Shown here one piece after another: positions 6,462-6,709 of a DNA stretch of 6,709 nt (positions within the stretch are counted from its first letter, which is position 1; each line of letters begins with the position of its first letter). The position numbers were made by a program, and so were the translations under genes. The stretch lies in the NCBI GenBank assembly GCA_043778315.1, contig JAYWGJ010000193.1, positions 1 through 6,709 of the forward strand, written 5' to 3'. Origin of the DNA: JBEEMU01 sp043778315. GTDB taxonomy: Bacteria > Bacteroidota > Bacteroidia > Chitinophagales > Saprospiraceae. The notes under the pieces were generated by a model that was given only the letters and a program-made list of their open reading frames with translations, searched no databases and was not told the DNA's origin.

Positions 6462-6513
6462 AAAGATGCGGCAAAATATTACAAAACGTTTTGTGATATT
6501 TTGTCGTATCTTT
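6462..6513 (+). terminator. 52-nt extended hairpin, intrinsic terminator of fbaB
   Basis: The left arm 6462-6487 and right arm 6488-6513 pair along their whole length. Only three positions deviate from Watson-Crick pairing (6468/6507, 6471/6504, 6480/6495). All three are G-U or U-G wobbles in plus-strand RNA and would be A-C mismatches in minus-strand RNA. The closing turn is the self-complementary ACGT centre, so the real loop is about 4 nt. The structure starts 20 bp after the fbaB stop and runs into TTTACATTTTTG. Position, strand bias and trailing U-rich sequence support transcription termination. The stem is AT-rich, unlike a textbook terminator. The inner perfect palindrome ACAAAACGTTTTGT (6481-6494) could alternatively be an operator. 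Confidence 0.65.
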
Positions 6514-6621
6514 ACATTTTTGAAATCGTACAAGACGAAAAGACGATATTGCCACGAATAAGTATCATATTATAAATACTAACAATTCCGATTTTTTAAT
6601 TCACATAATTCCCGACTGATT

Positions 6622-6709
6622 ATGTCTTGGTTCAAACGAGTAGCGGAGGGCATTACGACCCGCGAAAAAAAAGAAACGCCCGATAACTATTGGCATCTCT
6701 GCCCGCGTT
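6622..6709 (+). CDS. accD: Acetyl-CoA carboxylase carboxyltransferase subunit beta, N-terminal fragment
   Basis: Twenty-nine codons are visible before the window ends. They begin MSWFKRVAEGITTREKKE and continue TPDNYWHLCPR. The start M-x-WFKR, the GI-x-T segment, the KKE-x-P run and the W-x-x-CP entry into the four-cysteine zinc finger are the signature N-terminus of bacterial AccD; C27 would be the first zinc ligand. With AccA, AccD forms the carboxyltransferase that makes malonyl-CoA, the committed step of fatty-acid synthesis, in the cytosol. The gene lies 180 bp after fbaB on the same strand, beyond a strong hairpin. It probably has its own transcript, but I could not find a convincing -7/-33 pair in 6514-6621. 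There is no Shine-Dalgarno sequence. Confidence 0.88.
   Translation, partial: MSWFKRVAEGITTREKKETPDNYWHLCPR

Noticed and set aside
5788..6555. 255-codon open frame on the minus strand
   Set aside because: It lies mostly antisense to fbaB, a strongly identified gene. It has no recognisable domain and reads as an R/V/H-rich shadow translation.
1..6709. Novel multi-gene system, such as defence, secretion or biosynthesis
   Set aside because: The complete genes are ftsK, an OmpA-domain envelope protein and fbaB, each in its own transcription unit. Nothing indicates a co-regulated unknown operon.

Overview
The window looks like an ordinary chromosomal stretch from a member of the Bacteroidota. 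The FtsK, AccD and OmpA-type proteins read as Bacteroidota versions. None of the starts has a convincing Shine-Dalgarno sequence. The AT-rich intergenic regions carry matches to the Bacteroidota promoter -7 element TAnnTTTG. Order or family cannot be fixed from this sequence; Saprospirales, Chitinophagales or Cytophagales-like lineages would all fit.

Layout, left to right. (1) 1-288, minus strand: N-terminal 96 residues of an unrecognised polytopic membrane protein that runs off the left edge. (2) 289-544: divergent promoter region, with a good Bacteroidota promoter for ftsK. (3) 545-3142, plus: complete ftsK, the septal DNA translocase. (4) 3143-3345: a cluster of tight hairpins, two of them mutually exclusive, then the leader of the next gene. 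(5) 3346-5142, plus: a secreted modular protein with a signal peptide, an N-terminal beta-rich domain, an OmpA-type peptidoglycan-binding domain, a helical repeat-like segment and a C-terminal DUF6624-like domain. (6) 5143-5358: a 26-bp-arm inverted repeat that probably terminates the previous gene, and the promoter of the next. (7) 5359-6441, plus: complete class I (DhnA/FbaB-type) fructose-bisphosphate aldolase. (8) 6442-6621: a 52-nt hairpin whose imperfections are all G-U wobbles when read on the plus strand, best explained as the fbaB terminator. (9) 6622-6709, plus: the first 29 codons of accD, cut by the right edge.

The genes look like separate transcription units: each gap is about 180-260 bp, and hairpins separate all the plus-strand genes. 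FtsK (chromosome segregation and division), the OmpA-domain protein (envelope), FbaB (glycolysis/gluconeogenesis) and AccD (fatty-acid synthesis) are housekeeping or envelope functions and do not form a single pathway. I see no mobile element, CRISPR array, tRNA, rRNA or defence system, and no convincing new multi-gene system. The points most worth a second look are the OmpA/DUF6624-like fusion, the intergenic palindrome family, and a class I aldolase next to accD.
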